DNA of 57,045 nucleotides. It comes from Streptomyces niveus (GTDB taxonomy: Bacteria; Actinomycetota; Actinomycetes; Streptomycetales; Streptomycetaceae). Within the stretch, counting starts at the first letter, position 1. Each line of letters starts with the position of its first letter. The stretch is taken from positions 1 to 57,045 of the forward strand of contig NZ_MDCR01000185.1 of NCBI RefSeq assembly GCF_001723055.1. Reading direction: 5' to 3'. The translations under genes were made by a program, and so were the position numbers. Below are positions 45,017-53,753 of this stretch, in pieces. The notes under the pieces were generated by a model. The model saw only the letters and a list, made by a program, of their open reading frames with translations. It had not been told where the DNA came from and did not search any database.

Positions 45017-46051
45017 TCACGGCCGCACCAGCACCTTGAGCGCCTCACGCGCGTCCATGGCCCGGTAGCCCTCGGCGACCTCGTCCAGAGCGACGGTGCG
45101 GTCGAAGACCAGGCCCGGCTCGATCCGGCCCTCCAGGACATCGGGAAGCAGTTCGTCGATGTAGGCGCGGGCCGGGGCGGGGCCGCCGGTCAGAGTGATG
45201 TTCGGGCCGAAGAGACTGCCGAAACCGACCGGGGCCTCCTCGTACTGCGGTACGCCGACGCGGCTGATGATTCCCCCGGCGCGGACCACTCCGTACGCCT
45301 GCTCGTAGGCGGGCCGGTGCCCGACGGCTTCCAGGACGATCGGGCTGCCGCCGCCGGTGAGCTCGCGGACCTTCTCGATGCCTTCGCCGCCGCGCTCGGC
45401 GACCACGTCGGTCGCCCCGAAGGCGCGGCCCAGATCGGTGCGGGCGGGGTGCCGGCCCATGAGGACGATTCTCTCGGCCCCCAACCGCCTGGCGGCGAGC
45501 ACGGCGAGCAGGCCGACCGCACCGTCGCCGATCACGGCGACGGTGCTGCCGCGGCGCACCCCGCCGCGTACGGCGGCGTGGTGTCCGGTGCCCAGGACGT
45601 CGGAGAGGGTGAGCAGGGACGGGATGAGCGCGTCGTCGGCGCCCACCGGCAGCCTGACCAGCGTGCCGTCGGCCAGCGGTACGCGGGCTGCTTCGCCCTG
45701 GCCACCGTCGACGCCGTTCACCGCCCAGAAGCCGCCGTGTACGCAGGAGGTCTGCAGCCCGGCCCGGCAGTGCTCGCAGGTGCCGTCCGAGTAGGCGAAC
45801 GGTGCGACGACCAGGTCGCCCTTCTTCACGGTGCGGACCTCGCGGCCTGTGGCTTCGACCACGCCGATGAACTCGTGGCCCATCCGGACCGGGCCGTCGG
45901 CCCCGGGCATGGAGCGGTAGGGGTGCAGATCGCTGCCGCACACGCAGGCCGTGGTGATGCGCACGAGGGCGTCGGTGGGTTCCTTCAGGGTCGGGTCGGC
46001 CACGTCCTCGACGCGAACGTCACCGGCTTCGTACATGAGTGCTGCGCGCAC
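45017..46051 (-). CDS. zinc-dependent alcohol dehydrogenase, 344 aa (copy B)
   Basis: Same length and motif order as the gene at 39860-40894: CVCGSDLHPYRSMPGADGP, GHEFIGVVEATG, CEHCRAGLQTSCVHGG, VAVIGDGAVGLLAVLAARRLG. ATG 46051 reads away from the XRE regulator, sharing a 291-base intergenic region that holds a 17-bp palindrome. Confidence 0.87.
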   Translation of the reverse strand: MRAALMYEAGDVRVEDVADPTLKEPTDALVRITTACVCGSDLHPYRSMPGADGPVRMGHEFIGVVEATGREVRTVKKGDLVVAPFAYSDGTCEHCRAGLQTSCVHGGFWAVNGVDGGQGEAARVPLADGTLVRLPVGADDALIPSLLTLSDVLGTGHHAAVRGGVRRGSTVAVIGDGAVGLLAVLAARRLGAERIVLMGRHPARTDLGRAFGATDVVAERGGEGIEKVRELTGGGSPIVLEAVGHRPAYEQAYGVVRAGGIISRVGVPQYEEAPVGFGSLFGPNITLTGGPAPARAYIDELLPDVLEGRIEPGLVFDRTVALDEVAEGYRAMDAREALKVLVRP

Positions 46052-46168
46052 AGTGCTCCTCCAGATCAGTCACTGCCCGAGGTCAGACGCCTGTGTTTCG
46101 CAGTGCCGGGCTTCGGTCTGTTCCAGCTAACCGCGCGCGGCCCCGCAGGTGGGAGTCACTGCTCTTCC

Positions 46169-46185
46169 AGGTACTGGCAGTACCT
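46169..46185. promoter_or_regulatory. 17-bp perfect palindrome, likely operator of the XRE regulator
   Basis: AGGTACTGGCAGTACCT: eight-base arms around a single G. It lies between the divergent dehydrogenase (45017-46051) and regulator (46343-47239) genes. MmyB-like XRE regulators commonly control a divergent oxidoreductase gene through such a site. The rest of 46052-46342 has no gene. Confidence 0.6.
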
Positions 46186-46342
46186 CGCAGGCGTCCGTCG
46201 GCCGACCTACCGTGGAAGAGTCGGCACAAGATGCACGCCGAATCCAAGGAGTCCCCCGTGCCACTGCCTCCCTCCGAAGCCGCACTCCGCCCCGGGCCAT
46301 GCGGTCCGCGGTCGCTGCGGAACACCTGCGCGGAGTTCGACC

Positions 46343-47239
46343 ATGGCCGGGACTGACAAGAAGGACCTGGCCGGCGAGGTGCGCGAGTTCCTGAGCACCC
46401 GACGGGCCCGGATCACTCCGGAGCAGGCCGGACTGCCGGTCTACGGCGGCAACCGCCGCGTCGCGGGTCTGCGCCGCGAGGAGGTCGCCCTGCTCTCCGG
46501 CATGAGCGTGGACTACTACGTCCGCCTGGAGCGCGGGAACCTCAGCGGCGCCTCCGACTCCGTCCTCGAAGCCCTGGCGCACGCGCTGCAGCTCAACGAG
46601 GCCGAGCGCACCCACCTCTACGACCTGGCCCGCGCCTCGACTCCGTCCGGTCGGCGCCCCACCGTGACCTCCTCACGGGTACGGCCCACCATCGTGCGAC
46701 TGCTCGACTCGATGACCGGCGTGCCGGCGTTCGTCCGCAACGCCCGCTTCGACATCGTGGCCGCCAACGCCCTGGGCCGGGCGCTGTACGCGCCGCTCTT
46801 CGACTCCCCGCTGTTCGCCCAGCGCGGTCCGGTCAACAGTGCCCGCTTCCTGTTCCTGGATCCCGCGAGCCAGGACTTCTGGGTCGACTGGGACAAGGGC
46901 GCCGACGACGCGGTCGCGTTCCTGCGCACCGAGACGGGCCGCGCGCCGCACGACAAGGCGCTGACCGACCTGATCGGAGAGCTGACCACCCGGAGCAGCG
47001 AATTCGCGCACCGGTGGGCACGGCACGACGTGAAGTTCCACCGCTCCGGCGTGAAGAACTTCCACCACCCGCTGGTGGGTGATCTCGCCCTGCCTTACGA
47101 GGCGATGGACCTGCCGTCCGACCCAGGTCTGCGCCTCAACTTCTACACCCCCGAGCCAGACTCGGCGGAGCAAGAGGCCCTGAACCTGCTCGCGAGCTGG
47201 ACGAGCACCGGCACGGTCGTCCCCGCGACGAACGACTGA
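46343..47239 (+). CDS. XRE-family regulator with MmyB-like ligand domain, 298 aa
   Basis: ATG 46343 follows GGAG. N-terminal helix-turn-helix: VREFLSTRRARITPEQAGL, RVAGLRREEVALLSGMSVDY, YVRLERGNLSGASDSVLEAL. C-terminal MmyB-like (PAS-type) domain: PAFVRNARFDIVAANALGRAL, FLDPASQDFWVDWDKG and LPYEAMDLPSDPGLRLNFYTP. Such proteins usually repress adjacent dehydrogenases or AKRs. Here both neighbours are such enzymes, with an AKR 31 bases downstream. Confidence 0.88.
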   Translation: MAGTDKKDLAGEVREFLSTRRARITPEQAGLPVYGGNRRVAGLRREEVALLSGMSVDYYVRLERGNLSGASDSVLEALAHALQLNEAERTHLYDLARASTPSGRRPTVTSSRVRPTIVRLLDSMTGVPAFVRNARFDIVAANALGRALYAPLFDSPLFAQRGPVNSARFLFLDPASQDFWVDWDKGADDAVAFLRTETGRAPHDKALTDLIGELTTRSSEFAHRWARHDVKFHRSGVKNFHHPLVGDLALPYEAMDLPSDPGLRLNFYTPEPDSAEQEALNLLASWTSTGTVVPATND

Positions 47240-47270
47240 CCCCCCCCCACGAACGAGGAGAACCTTCCCT

Positions 47271-48290
47271 ATGCAGTACCGACCGCTCGGCCGTACCGGT
47301 GTCCAGGTCAGCCCGCTCTGCCTGGGCGCGATGATGTTCGGCCCCTGGGGCAACGAGGACGAAGCCGACTCGATCCGGATCATCCACCATGCCCTCGACG
47401 CAGGGATCAACTTCGTCGACACCGCGGACGTGTACTCCGCCGGCGTCTCCGAGGAGATCGTCGGCAAAGCCCTCAAGGACCGCCGCGAGGACGTGTTCCT
47501 GGCAACCAAGTTCTTCATGCCCATGGACCCCGACGACCCCAACCAGCGAGGCGGCTCCCGGCGCTGGATCATCCGCGAGGTCGAGAACTCCTTGCGCCGC
47601 CTGGGCACCGATCACATCGATCTGTACCAGGTCCACCGCCCCAGCCCCGACACTGACGTTGCCGAAACCCTCGGCGCCCTGTCCGACCTTGTCCATCAGG
47701 GCAAGATCCGCTACATCGGCTCCTCGTCCTACTCGGGTTCCCAGATCGTCGAGGCGCAGTGGACCTCGCGGGAACGAAACCTGGAGCGGTTCGTCACCGA
47801 GCAGCCGCCGTACTCGATCCTGGTCCGCGGTATCGAGGAGGACGTCCTGCCCACCGCACGCCGCCACGGCATGGGCACCCTCACCTACAGCCCCCTCTCG
47901 GGCGGCTGGCTGTCCGGCCGCTACCGCAAGAACGCCACCGAAGGCCCTGCCTCCGCAGCACGCCCGCAAGCCCGCTTCGATATGAACACCCCCGCCAACC
48001 AGCGCAAACTCGACGCCGTCGAACAGCTGGCGCTCCTCGCGGGGAAGGCTGGCCTGACTCTCATCGAACTCGCCGTCGCCTTCGTCATCAACCACCCCGG
48101 CGTCACTTCGGCCATCATGGGCCCGCGCACGATGGAACAACTGGAAGCGTTCCTGCCCGCCGCAGACATCACCCTGTCCACCGACGTACTCGACGCCATC
48201 GACGACATCGTCGCCCCCGGCATCACCGTCAACCCCGTCGACAACAGCTACGGCGACCACGAGCTGGGGACCGAGCAACGGCGTCGCTGA
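47271..48290 (+). CDS. aldo/keto reductase, 339 aa
   Basis: ATG 47271 follows GAGGAG. Opens YRPLGRTGVQVSPLCLGAMM; FVDTADVYSAGVSEEIVGKAL (Asp, Tyr), LATKFFMPMDPDDPN (Lys), DHIDLYQVHRPSPDTD (His), and a C-terminal VTSAIMGPRTMEQLEAFLP that binds the nucleotide phosphate. AKR11/12-like. Likely co-transcribed with the XRE regulator. Confidence 0.87.
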   Translation: MQYRPLGRTGVQVSPLCLGAMMFGPWGNEDEADSIRIIHHALDAGINFVDTADVYSAGVSEEIVGKALKDRREDVFLATKFFMPMDPDDPNQRGGSRRWIIREVENSLRRLGTDHIDLYQVHRPSPDTDVAETLGALSDLVHQGKIRYIGSSSYSGSQIVEAQWTSRERNLERFVTEQPPYSILVRGIEEDVLPTARRHGMGTLTYSPLSGGWLSGRYRKNATEGPASAARPQARFDMNTPANQRKLDAVEQLALLAGKAGLTLIELAVAFVINHPGVTSAIMGPRTMEQLEAFLPAADITLSTDVLDAIDDIVAPGITVNPVDNSYGDHELGTEQRRR

Positions 48291-48409
48291 CCGGGAACAC
48301 TGCACGGGCCGACCTTAATTCTGCGCTCCTGCGGACCGCAGTGCGGACGGAGCCCTGGTCGGGTTGCTTCAAAGACGACGATCGTCCGATGGGGCTGCCG
48401 AGGTCATTG

Positions 48410-48765
48410 TCACGGTGCGGTACGCGTGCTCGTAGCGGGCAGCGGCCCAACCGCCTCCAGGACGACGCGGGAGCCTTCACCGCCGGTCAGGTCCACCACC
48501 TTCGCGACCCCTTCCCGTAGCGCTCGGCGGCCAGTCGACGGCACCCCATTCGCGGCCGGGGTCGGCGCGAGAGGTGCGGCGACTCATGAGGATGGTCTAG
48601 GTCCTCATAATTCGGCAGGCCAGCACGTCGGACAGGCCGACCGTACCCTTGGCGATGACGGTCACGGTCTTGTCAGGCTCGGCCCGGCCGGTGTGGGCGA
48701 CGTAATGCTTGGTGAGGTAGAAGTGTCTCAGGTCGAGCAGGGCGCCCTGGCCCGCCACCGGAACT
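48410..48765 (-). pseudogene. remnant of a zinc-dependent alcohol dehydrogenase
   Basis: Fragments align with the nucleotide-binding part of the 45017-46051 dehydrogenase: YVAHTGRAEPDKTVTVIAKG, then GTVGLSDVLACR, then ILMSRRTSRADPGREWGAVD, then a TGGEGSRVVLEAVG-type segment. They are broken by several stops and frameshifts. N- and C-termini are missing. It abuts the TniQ gene, so it may be debris from an earlier rearrangement of the cargo. The rest of 48291-48764 has no intact gene. Confidence 0.6.
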
Positions 48766-49382
48766 CACGCTGACGGCGTTCGAGAGCGCGTGTATCTGAT
48801 GTAGTGGCGGATGCTGTCGTAGGTGATCAAGTAGTCGTGGTGGTCGAGGAGTTCGGTCCAGATCTGCCTTCCGTTGAGCCTTCTGCTGATCATGCTCTCG
48901 ATCAGGTCGGCGAGTTCGCCCGTGATGGGCTGGGTCAGCGGACCCGTCTCTGCGGTAGTCAGGCGGGAGATTTCCAAGGCGACGCGGACGTCCCAGGAGC
49001 GGAGGTTGTAGCGCTTTGCGAGCACGCGGATGTGTGTGCCGCCAAGGGCGTCCTGGGCGATGAGGCGGGCCAATTCCTGGCGCCGGGTGAAGGGGTTCTT
49101 CCTTGGGAGGCGTCGGCGTGGTCTGTTCCTGCCCATCAGGGCGCAAGCGTCAGCGAGGGCACGTTCGAGCGCTTCGGGCGAGTGGTCTGTGGCCGTGGCG
49201 AGGTTTTCGAGGAGCGGCCTGCCGAACCACTGCGGTGGGCCGCAGAGATAGCAGTGCAGGAAGCTGGGCTGGAGATGGTTGGCGCGGGCCAGGCGCCGGA
49301 TGTAGGAGTTGGTGGATTCGCCGAGGCAGGGGCGGAGCCGGACCGGTAGCGGCGCGAACCGGCGCGGCAGTTCGCTCTTCAT
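48765..49382 (-). CDS. tniQ: TniQ-family target-selection protein, 205 aa
   Basis: ATG 49382 overlaps the TniB stop (ATGA). N-terminal TniQ domain: LPVRLRPCLGESTNSYIRRL, then ANHLQPSFLHCYLCGPPQW and PEALERALADACALMGRN. The C-terminal half contains a helix-turn-helix-like segment (LIAQDALGGTHIRVLAKRYN) and a basic end. It is shorter than TnsD and close to the 200-aa class. In Tn7-like systems it guides the TnsC ATPase to target DNA. Confidence 0.8.
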   Translation of the reverse strand: MKSELPRRFAPLPVRLRPCLGESTNSYIRRLARANHLQPSFLHCYLCGPPQWFGRPLLENLATATDHSPEALERALADACALMGRNRPRRRLPRKNPFTRRQELARLIAQDALGGTHIRVLAKRYNLRSWDVRVALEISRLTTAETGPLTQPITGELADLIESMISRRLNGRQIWTELLDHHDYLITYDSIRHYIRYTRSRTPSA

Positions 49383-50433
49383 CGGGTGCCTGTAGCGGAC
49401 TTCGTGGCCATCGACGCCGTGGTGTGGGCTGTGTGGTCGAGCGGAATTGCCTGGAGGCTCTTCCTGGTGATCTTCTCGGTGCCGGTAAGGATGGCGTCGA
49501 GGGCGGCTCCGCGGATGGCGTGGGAGAGAGATCCGATCATGCCGCCGATGTGATCGTGCAGGAATCGGTCCAGGCCGGCGAGTGTGCCGGAGCGGTGTTC
49601 GTGCAGCCGCAGGGTGGCCTCCATGGTGGCGACCAGGCCCTGCCATTCACTGTTGTAAGGGAAGGGGCGGGAGGGGATCAGGGTAAAGCGGCCCGCGATC
49701 TGGGCGCCGCGTGTCCCGGACAGCAGCCCGGATTCGTCGATGTCGATGCCGGCATAGACGAAGGTGGCGGGCAGGCGCTCGGAGAAGTACTTGAGGGTGT
49801 CGGCGACTTTGGCACCGTGGCGGCTGGTGAGCGAGATGTTGTGGAGTTCGTCGACCAGTACCAGAGCGGTGCGGGTATCGGTACAGACACCGACGACAGC
49901 CTCGATGATGTCCGTCATGTTCGAACGTGCCCGCACCGGCAGGCCCAGGAAACGGGCGAACTCGCTCGCGATCATGCGGGCGGTCGCAGCAGGCGGGACG
50001 GTGACATAGACGACCGGAATCCGGTCTGCGGCATGAGGGTGCCGGGCACGGTCCAGGAGTTCACGGGAGCGCCCCAACTGCGTGATGGCGATGGTCTTTC
50101 CGGTTCCCGCCGGGCCGGAAACGATCAGCCCGCGGCGGGCGCTGATCGCGTGCCGGTTCAGCAGCACCAGACGACGGCCGCAGATCGCCGTCCGCTCGAC
50201 GAACGAGGTGGCGACGGTGAGCATCCGAGCGTGATGGTCAAGGCGGGACTCGTCATAGAGATCCCGCTCGGCTGGGTTCATCTGCCGCCAACACTGCCCG
50301 ACGCCAAGACCAGAGGAGCGGGCGGGCCGTCGATGAACCTGCGCCATCCAGTCAACGTGTTCAGCTGCAGGTCGGCCTCGGCGTCCTTCTCACGAAGCAC
50401 GGTGCGTCGGGCCGACGGTTTGGAGATGGTCAC
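49379..50433 (-). pseudogene. tniB: TniB/TnsC-like AAA+ ATPase with apparent N-terminal frameshift
   Basis: A GTG at 50433 overlaps the previous stop (GTGA). It reads TISKPSARRTVLREKDAEAD up to a stop at 50278. The rest is in another frame: MNPAERDLYDESRLDHHARM, then Walker A GPAGTGKTIAITQLG, ALVLVDELHNISL (Walker B), and RPFPYNSEW. One missing G in the GGG run near 50295 would join them. An in-frame ATG at 50347 gives 322 aa and could still make an ATPase. Listed as pseudogene because the start fused to TnsB-side coupling is out of frame. Confidence 0.7.
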
Positions 50434-50789
50434 GTGCGCCTCCAAGGATCGGCCAGCGGGTCAAACAGGCCCAGCGGCACGACCTCGGCCAGCGCAGAGT
50501 CCGCCGTGTCCTCGTCCGGGGGATCGGTCTCGGCCGGAGGATCAGGGATCTCCCGGCTCGGGGCAGTCGCTCGGGTACGGGCTGCGACCCGGCGATCCTT
50601 CCTTGATCGTTTGGCCGGAGGGTGGTACTCGTCGGCAGGGCCGTCGTGGGCGCGCTTGAGCAGGGCGGCTGCCGCTTCCGCGATCTGAGCTTCGCTGCCG
50701 TTCGGATGCTGCTGGCGGGCGTGGTCCCAGGCCATCTCGCCGAACGGGACACCGACGCGGTGCAGTGCCGCCAGAACACGGTGATCCAC
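50430..50789 (-). CDS. small protein between TnsB and TniB, 119 aa
   Basis: GTG 50789, ten bases after the TnsB stop. VLAALHRVGVPFGEMAWDHAR, then a basic, acidic and proline-rich linker, then ALAEVVPLGLFDPLADPW. It may bridge transposase and ATPase, by analogy with the C-terminal tail of TnsB that contacts TnsC (inference). No named family. Confidence 0.6.
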   Translation of the reverse strand: MDHRVLAALHRVGVPFGEMAWDHARQQHPNGSEAQIAEAAAALLKRAHDGPADEYHPPAKRSRKDRRVAARTRATAPSREIPDPPAETDPPDEDTADSALAEVVPLGLFDPLADPWRRT

Positions 50790-50798
50790 CGGTCACTC

Positions 50799-52322
50799 TC
50801 ACCCGCGGCGGTCGCGTACCCAGATCCGGGAGATGTCGTAGGGGTCGTAGTGGACCTCCCACAAGCCCTTCCTCTCCGCGACCCCGGAGTGCCGGCGGCG
50901 CAGTGGGTTCAACTCCGGGCTGTCGTAGGTACGACGCTTGAGCCGGATGCCGTAGGCGTTGATCGCGTGCCACCGCTCCGGCAGCAACTCGACATAGTCC
51001 TCACCGCTCAACGGGGCCGGAACGTAGCCGCACGACTCCAGCAGCATCGCGTACTTCTCGTTCGGCGAGAACGCCCGCTTCGGCGCGCTGGGATCGCGCA
51101 GCGCGTCGTGCGGCCGGTTCTGCCAGACCGTGACAATCCACTCGTCCAGCAGATCCTGCAGCTCGGGCAAGGACCACAACGGACCGTCTTCCACATGTCG
51201 GCCACGGCGCTCCACCGAACGGCCGGTGTACCCCGCGACGAACTGCGCGAACAGCGTCGCCACCGACCCCAGCGTCTTCTCGATCACGCCCTTCTCGAAG
51301 GGCGACGCCTTGTGCGTCGGCTGCAGCGAGACGCCCAAGAAGCGGCAGGAGGCACCGAAGTTGTGTGAGATGAACACTTTGCCGTGATCGCAGACGATCG
51401 TCTCTGGAACGATCACTGGCCGCGCCGCCGCCTGCTCCAGCCGCTCGTCCAAGGCCAGCAGCCGCCGGTGCGGCAGGACCGACCGGGACATCCGCAGCGC
51501 CTGTGGCCAGCCCGGCCGCATCGTCTCCGGTGTGATGCTGCGGGCCAGGAGGGCGGAGGCGTCGGCCGCCTTCGTCGTCGGACGCAGCACTGCCGCCGTG
51601 ATCGACCTGGACGCGATGTCGACCAGCGCGGTCAACTCGACCTTCTCCGCGATGCCGTCATCCAGCCGTACCAAAACGTCCAACGGAGTTGAGTCGATCT
51701 GCATCAGCTCGCCCGGCGCGATAGCCGGGACCTCCCCGAACGGACCGGCCGGACGCGCCTGCAGCGAGCGGCGTGTCCTCGCCGAACCGGTCGCGTGTGT
51801 GCCGACCGCCAACTTGTCGAACAGCCGATAAAGCGTGCGCTCCGTAGGCAATTCGATGCCACCGACCTCCTCGCGGGATGCCAGGATCTCCTTCGTCCGC
51901 CAGATGATGAACCGGACCGTCCTCGAGGGCGCATCGGCCGTCTCGGCAATCGCCTGCCTCATTGCCTCGACCACCAACGGGGAAATCTGGCCGAAGTCGG
52001 GCAGCTTCTTGGCTGACCGGCCGTCCGCCAGCCCGACCAGCCCGTCGCGCTGATAACGCTGGCGCCGCTGCTTGATCCCGCTGCCCGTCGTCCGGTGGCC
52101 CGTCGCGGTCAGCTCGGCGGCCTTGGCCCGCTCCCGCTCGGCCAGGCCACGTTGCCGAGGGTCGAACTCCGGTCGCGGCACTGCCCCGTCGGGAGCATCC
52201 GGCGGCAATCCGTGCAGCACCTCAAGGATGTGTCCTTCCCACCAACGGGCCTGTTCAGCAGCCCCCCCAGGGAACTCCGCGATCCGCGCTGTCGGCGGGA
52301 CCCGACGCTCCTCGCTCGTCAT
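50799..52322 (-). CDS. tnsB: TnsB-type DDE transposase, 507 aa
   Basis: ATG 52322 overlaps the TnsA stop (ATGA). N-terminal DNA-binding part includes GSGIKQRRQRYQRDGLVGL. RVE-integrase-like core with acidic triad D210 (LMQIDSTPLDVL), D312 (TIVCDHGKVF) and E348 (FEKGVIEKTLGS), spaced as D-35-E. Mu-type C-terminal beta barrel near RWHAINAYGIRLKRRTY. It binds the end repeats and joins 3' ends to target DNA. This gene is intact. Confidence 0.9.
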   Translation of the reverse strand: MTSEERRVPPTARIAEFPGGAAEQARWWEGHILEVLHGLPPDAPDGAVPRPEFDPRQRGLAERERAKAAELTATGHRTTGSGIKQRRQRYQRDGLVGLADGRSAKKLPDFGQISPLVVEAMRQAIAETADAPSRTVRFIIWRTKEILASREEVGGIELPTERTLYRLFDKLAVGTHATGSARTRRSLQARPAGPFGEVPAIAPGELMQIDSTPLDVLVRLDDGIAEKVELTALVDIASRSITAAVLRPTTKAADASALLARSITPETMRPGWPQALRMSRSVLPHRRLLALDERLEQAAARPVIVPETIVCDHGKVFISHNFGASCRFLGVSLQPTHKASPFEKGVIEKTLGSVATLFAQFVAGYTGRSVERRGRHVEDGPLWSLPELQDLLDEWIVTVWQNRPHDALRDPSAPKRAFSPNEKYAMLLESCGYVPAPLSGEDYVELLPERWHAINAYGIRLKRRTYDSPELNPLRRRHSGVAERKGLWEVHYDPYDISRIWVRDRRG

Positions 52323-53076
52323 CCGGCACTCCCGCCGGCCCGGCACACGACCGTGCGCGGACCGAGCAGTCCGATGTCCATCTGCTCGGCCGACAACTCG
52401 TGCGTCCACAAGAGATGGAACAACACAGGCAGCGTCTCGAGCCGGTCACCAGCCGCATCAGCCCCAGCCATCAGCGGCCCCGGCTGCGAGAAGACCTCCA
52501 ACAGCCGAGCTGCGACCAGCTCCCGTCGGCAGCGGGGGTGCCGGTAGCGCGACAGCCACCGGACATTCGCCAGTAGCACTGCCTCCGGCGTCCCCACCCG
52601 CTCGAACCCCCACCCAACCTCCGCGCAGGCCCTGCGCGTCAATTCGAACGCTTCCGCATCTCGCGGAGCGATCCAATCGTCTGCACACACATCGACGACC
52701 ACCGCCGAGCCATCGACCCGACGCACGAAGAAATCCGGGGCATGCCGACGCTCACGCTCCCCGTTATGCCAGTGCAGCCAAAACGGCTGGGACGCCATCC
52801 CCACCACAGCAGGATCAAAGTCCATGAGCACCAGCCGGTCCCGCTCCAACCACGACTCGAAACCGACGTGCTGCCCTGTAGTCGCCGCCCAGTACCAACC
52901 GGGGAAATGCAGCCCACCCCATGACACCGAAATGGCCGGACCGGCACCGCGTCTTCGAACCTGACCGTCGCGCAGTCCAGCAACGGACGACGCCGCTTAC
53001 TCCCGCGCTTGCCGTCCACACGACACGACACCTCGACGTACGGGGCAGCGCTCTCCACCCCTGTCGATACCGGCAT
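52319..53076 (-). pseudogene. tnsA: TnsA-like transposon endonuclease with apparent frameshift
   Basis: From ATG 53076: YVEVSCRVDGKRGSKRRRPL, then VRFEDAVPVRPFRCH. The frame then changes near 52910 into GLHFPGWYWAATTGQHVGFE, SWLERDRLVLMDFDP, RHAPDFFV and VVVDVCADD. One missing base in the GGGGTGGG run at 52910-52920 explains it. The nuclease core (Glu in FESWLE, Asp in APDFFV) is intact in the 202-aa frame from 52927. TnsA cuts the 5' strand, so its loss would favour replicative events. Confidence 0.72.
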
Positions 53077-53103
53077 TCGACACCCCCAGCGTGATCGCCC
53101 CTC

Positions 53104-53124
53104 CGACTAGATTCACTGTCAGAA
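53104..53124 (-). repeat. third TnsB-type binding-site repeat at the right end
   Basis: Reverse complement reads TTCTGACAGTGAATCTAGTC then G. It resembles the inner unit of the right end (GTTTGACAGCGAACTCAGTT then G, at 53134-53154), 30 bases away. Confidence 0.55.
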
Positions 53125-53133
53125 AAGCCGAAA

Positions 53134-53178
53134 CAACTGAGTTCGCTGTCAAACACCTTGATTGGATGACAAAGGACA
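53134..53178 (-). repeat. right terminal inverted repeat of the Tn7-like element
   Basis: Reverse complement begins TGTCCTTTGTCATCC and contains GTTTGACAGCGAACTCAGTT. It matches 33108-33152 at 39 of 45 positions without gaps. The outermost bases are ACA at 53176-53178. Confidence 0.82.
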
Positions 53179-53429
53179 AGTTCGCCGGGGGCAGACAGGA
53201 AAGGTTCCGGAAGGACTGGCCAACGGTCGTGATGGCATGTCAACGTAGACGACCTTCCCCGGAAATCCCAGGTCAGAGAGGTATAGGTCCAGCCTTGCGG
53301 CTGTCTGAGAGCCGGCCTGGCGAGTGATGGTCTCGTTCTCTACGGACGAATTCTCTCTAGTCGGGAACGGGGCGAGGTGTCCCGGCGGCTCTGGTCTGCC
53401 CATCCGTTTTCCCGTGCAAGGAGGTTTCC

Positions 53430-53726
53430 GTGGAGCACACGGAGATGACCGTCGGTGATCTCGTCGATCTGCTGTCCGCCTGCGACCGGAGTGCCGCGGT
53501 GCGTCTGGCGATGAGCCCGTTCTTCCCCATGGAGCAACGGCTCACGCAGGTTGTCCAGGCCGACGACAGAGGGCGGCCGGTCGTCTATCTGGCCGAGGGC
53601 CCGGATCCGAGCAGTCAGCTCGGGCCGCTGCCGCCCGAGGTCGCTGTTCTCCTCACCTGGCAGGGGCCCGTCCAGGCGCCCCCGCGACGGGCTCGCCGCT
53701 CGGCGCGCCGTGCCGATGGGCACTAG
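53430..53726 (+). CDS. hypothetical protein, 98 aa
   Basis: GTG 53430 follows AAGGAGG by six bases. MTVGDLVDLLSACDRSAAVRL-type helix (after VEHTE), then FFPMEQRLTQVVQADDRGRP and VYLAEGPDP, then a basic tail. Family not recognised. It is the first gene outside the transposon. The 53179-53429 stretch before it has no gene I can see. Confidence 0.6.
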   Translation: MEHTEMTVGDLVDLLSACDRSAAVRLAMSPFFPMEQRLTQVVQADDRGRPVVYLAEGPDPSSQLGPLPPEVAVLLTWQGPVQAPPRRARRSARRADGH

Positions 53727-53753
53727 TGCCCGTTCGATCTCTTGGAGGTGTTT

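Noticed and set aside
45317..46342. N-terminal extension of the XRE regulator to 45317
   Set aside because: This part is antisense to the dehydrogenase; ATG 46343 has a ribosome binding site and begins the known domain.
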